DNA from: Aurantiochytrium sp. KH105
Taxonomy: Eukaryota; Sar; Bigyra; Thraustochytrida; Thraustochytriidae
Assembly (NCBI GenBank): GCA_003116975.1
Contig: BGKB01000120.1
Location: forward strand, 124,001 to 188,000
DNA: 64,000 bases
Direction of reading: 5' to 3'
This document shows, in pieces, positions 61,915-64,000 of the stretch (the stretch's first letter is position 1; each line of letters opens with the position of its first letter). The position numbers and the translations under genes are program-made. The notes under the pieces were generated by a model, which was not told the DNA's origin, did no database searches, and saw nothing but the letters and a program-made list of their open reading frames with translations.

Positions 61915-62133
61915 ATGGGCTGTCCCGTGAGCAAGGTGATGCAGGATGTAGAGGCTCCGCACGAGGAGGACGTTGCCTTGCGTGTGCGAGCGCTGCTTGT
62001 GAGCGAGGCTCTCGAGGCCGCTCGCGGCATGACCGAGACGAAGACGCCGCGTTCATGGCGCCGGCAATGGGCAGATGAGGACCTGCGAACAGCATGTCGA
62101 GTCATCTTGCATGTCGACGCGCTGACTCGCTAA
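61915..62133 (+). CDS. Possible small acylated protein (72 residues)
   Basis: The reading frame runs from ATG 61915 (AAGGATGGGC context) to TAA at 62133. The N-terminus MGCPVSK fits the N-myristoylation rule (Gly2, Ser6, Lys7), with Cys3 available for palmitoylation, as in many small membrane-tethered signalling proteins. The rest is a charged, mostly helical sequence (EEDVALRVRALLVSEALEAARG, then SWRRQWADEDLRTACRVILHV), with hydrophobic residues spaced like an amphipathic helix. It is divergent from the armadillo gene. Short frames arise easily in this GC-rich DNA. The acylation motif and amphipathic pattern are the only support, so this is a candidate rather than a certain gene. Confidence 0.42.
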   Translation: MGCPVSKVMQDVEAPHEEDVALRVRALLVSEALEAARGMTETKTPRSWRRQWADEDLRTACRVILHVDALTR

Positions 62134-63598
62134 TTTGATCAATATAAGCATTCAAAAATGGATGGTTTGCACTGCGCGAGGCGCAATTCTTCGTATGCTC
62201 GTTAGCAAGGTAGCGAGCGGTCGATCTACGGGCCGTGACAACGGGGGCGGAGAGCCTCACGATCATATTTTTCTCTATCAATCCTTGAACGAATTTGGTC
62301 TCGCAGACTGTAGATGGCTATCGTCAATCTATTTGCGGCAAGAGAGCGCTCCTCTGTACCTTTTCGATTTTTTTCCATGTGAGCCTTGCTGACATGACAA
62401 AGGCGTGCAATGTGCAATTTTTCTCAGTGTATATGTGTATGTGTTTTACCTGTTTGCCTCCCGTTCGGCGTGGGAGCTGTAGTAGATTGGCATCTCTCGT
62501 CTCGGTCTGGCAGCTTTGATCCGAATGGAACAGCCTCTCGACAGCATCTACAATATTTTATAAATTTGCCTGTTCGGCAGCAGTTTTTCAGCGCTTGACT
62601 TTCTTGAGAAGGAATCAGTGTCGAACAACAGACCAAAAGTGTGTTGCTTCGAATGAACGAAATATTATTATTTGTTTTCAAGGTAAATCATTTTAGTGCG
62701 AAACAAAAAAGCAGGCTTTCGTTTTGTCTTGTCAGCGGTGCCTTGCTTTAAGGTGAAGAAGCAAGGATGGCAAAGAATTCTTCTGTTTTTCTGTTGTTCA
62801 TGACGACTTGCTCTTTGTTGCAACCCCAATTCTTTTCGTCTGCACGTTGACTCTTTTCTAGATAAAGACGTCGTCGGCCTTCCTGCCGCCAGTGCTTCTA
62901 CTCTTTTTTGCCCACGCTATCTGCTATGCCGGAGTTCTTTTTATTAAAGAAAAAAAGAAAGTCCGGATCAAGGTTTGATTGTCGTGGTAATTGAACTTTC
63001 TTCCCGTTGGAGCTGGGCTGGCCTCATCACTTTGGTCTTACTGTCCATTTTACACCTACCCAAACTCTTTACAACTCTTACTTTGAAGCCACTGAGCCCT
63101 ATCTGCTTCGAACTTCGAAGGGTCTACTGCATGGACACAGTGCATATCCACCCCTTCTCTTGTGCATGCAGGTGCGTGCGTGCATCTGCATTTCTAGCAC
63201 CATCTCCGGAAACTCTGCTCACTGCAGTTATTCACTTCTCCTACCTAATTTTCGCTCTAGGCCTGGGCTACTTTGAGAAGGATCCAAAAACGATGGTCAA
63301 ATGTGCGCGGGTGGTGACGAAATTGCCAGAGTAAATGGGCTTCATTCCGAGACCGTAACGGGTAAGTTTAGAAAAGCCTTCAGCAAGCGTCCATCTAGCG
63401 GTCACCCGCGAAAATTGCAACGCGCCGCACCACGCCGGTGTCTTTCGCTCTCGCCGAGGCGCGAAGCTGCCGCGGCGCGCAGACAAACCGCAAATGCTTT
63501 TCGCGGTAACGCTCACCCGCTCGCCCTCCCTCTTGCTCTCACCCGCCGCTCGCAAGCTCGGTCGCTCGCAAGTCTGTAGCGAGGAACTCGGCGTCGTC
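62134..63598. other. Intergenic region upstream of the hydroxylase-like gene
   Basis: This 1.5 kb has lower GC than most of the window and several T-rich and A-rich stretches. Short frames occur, but none has a good start plus recognisable sequence. The last 250 bp become GC-rich and probably contain the promoter of the gene at 63599. Confidence 0.5.
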
Positions 63599-64000
63599 AT
63601 GGAGCTGGGCGGGAAAGAGAAGAACAAGAACAAGGAGAGATACCTTGACGCGTCGAGCAAATCAACAGGGTTCGCCCGAAAGGTCAGAGCGACGCGCGCT
63701 GTGGCGCTGGCCGCACTGGTGGCCTGGGCGGCCCACGCAGATAAGGCGGACGCGTCGTTGGCCCAGATCTGGACGTGGCTACGTGCAAGGTGGTGGTTCC
63801 AGCACGACTCCTTTGAGCCTGTCTGGGCGACGGTGTGCTTTGCAACGTGGCTCAACTGGTTTACGGTGGTCGACAAGTATCTGCCGTCATGGAAAGCGTA
63901 CCTGATGAAACCGAATCAGCGCAAGGTTGACTATCACACAGGCGTACCTTATACTTCTGGAGCGGTGTACTTGGGACTTATAATGGGCTATGACATGTTC
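63599..64000 (+). CDS. Fatty-acid-hydroxylase/sterol-desaturase-like protein (N-terminal part; cut by window end)
   Basis: The frame opens at ATG 63599 (MELGGKEKNKNKERYLD) and continues for 134 codons to the window edge without a stop. After a basic, cytosolic-looking N-terminus there are hydrophobic segments (VALAALVAWAA; FEPVWATVCFATWLNWF). The next segment, WFTVVDKYLPSWKAYLMKP, resembles the conserved region in fatty-acid-hydroxylase-superfamily members, where a membrane helix is followed by a K-Y-x-x-x-P-type segment. A further hydrophobic stretch begins near the edge (GAVYLGLIMGYD). The diagnostic His boxes would lie beyond the window, so the family call is tentative. Such enzymes are ER-membrane di-iron oxygenases acting on sterols or fatty acids. 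Sterol metabolism also appears at 1590-2600, but 62 kb separates the two. Confidence 0.55.
   Translation, partial: MELGGKEKNKNKERYLDASSKSTGFARKVRATRAVALAALVAWAAHADKADASLAQIWTWLRARWWFQHDSFEPVWATVCFATWLNWFTVVDKYLPSWKAYLMKPNQRKVDYHTGVPYTSGAVYLGLIMGYDMF

Overview
The window reads as nuclear DNA of a unicellular eukaryote with a compact, GC-rich genome. Supporting evidence: 3-10 kb single-exon genes beside a few genes with short introns (47 to 265 nt, GTAAGT/GTACGT/GTGAGT donors), Kozak-like starts, and eukaryote-only families (BEACH-WD40 protein, heterotrimeric G-alpha, HMG-box protein, Ulp/SENP SUMO protease, KCC-type SLC12 transporter, sterol 24-C-methyltransferase, tubulin-cofactor-C-like protein). 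My best guess is a stramenopile of the thraustochytrid/labyrinthulomycete type (Aurantiochytrium/Schizochytrium/Hondaea-like). That is inference from gene style and content, not proof.

Layout from left to right. 1-375: first two exons of an unknown minus-strand gene cut by the window edge. 1590-2600 (+): sterol methyltransferase. 3109-6870 (-): very long protein with a TBCC/RP2-like beta-helix plus an EF-hand, sharing a 0.4 kb divergent promoter with a small coiled-coil gene, 7284-8081 (+). 8832-18437 (+): 3201-residue BEACH protein. 18885-19878 (-): two-exon HMG-box protein. 21423-22751 (+): Sua5/YrdC. 23279-26247 (-): two-exon M1 aminopeptidase. 27077-30231 (-): tandem pair of alpha/beta hydrolases. 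31500-36125 (+): Ulp2/SENP6-like protease. 36348-36869 (-): three-exon gene for a 109-residue protein. 41237-42373 (+): G-alpha. 43262-45196 (-): spliced membrane protein of unknown function, head-to-head with 45195-47771 (+), a C2/PH membrane protein. 50757-54710 (+): KCC transporter. 55300-57009 (-): nodulin-like MFS carrier. 57870-61595 (-): armadillo-type protein. 61915-62133 (+): possible 72-residue acylated protein. 63599 to the end (+): fatty-acid-hydroxylase-like protein, cut by the edge.

These are mostly independent housekeeping genes, not a pathway cluster. Lipid and membrane work is nevertheless well represented (sterol methylation, hydroxylase-like enzyme, two hydrolases, C2/PH protein, BEACH protein, two transporters). 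All seven introns I could model lie in five minus-strand genes, with TAAC/CTAAC-like branch sites visible in some.

The gaps between genes are rich in tetranucleotide microsatellites. Several occur as inverted pairs about 150-220 bp apart, and two gene starts have (CAAG)n tracts just before the ATG. I found no convincing tRNA, rRNA, CRISPR or transposase gene. I do not see a clear new multi-gene system. The strongest leads are a discoidin-like domain inside the BEACH protein, an exact 21-bp inverted repeat in a divergent promoter, overlapping divergent start codons at one CCATGG, and the inverted microsatellite pairs.
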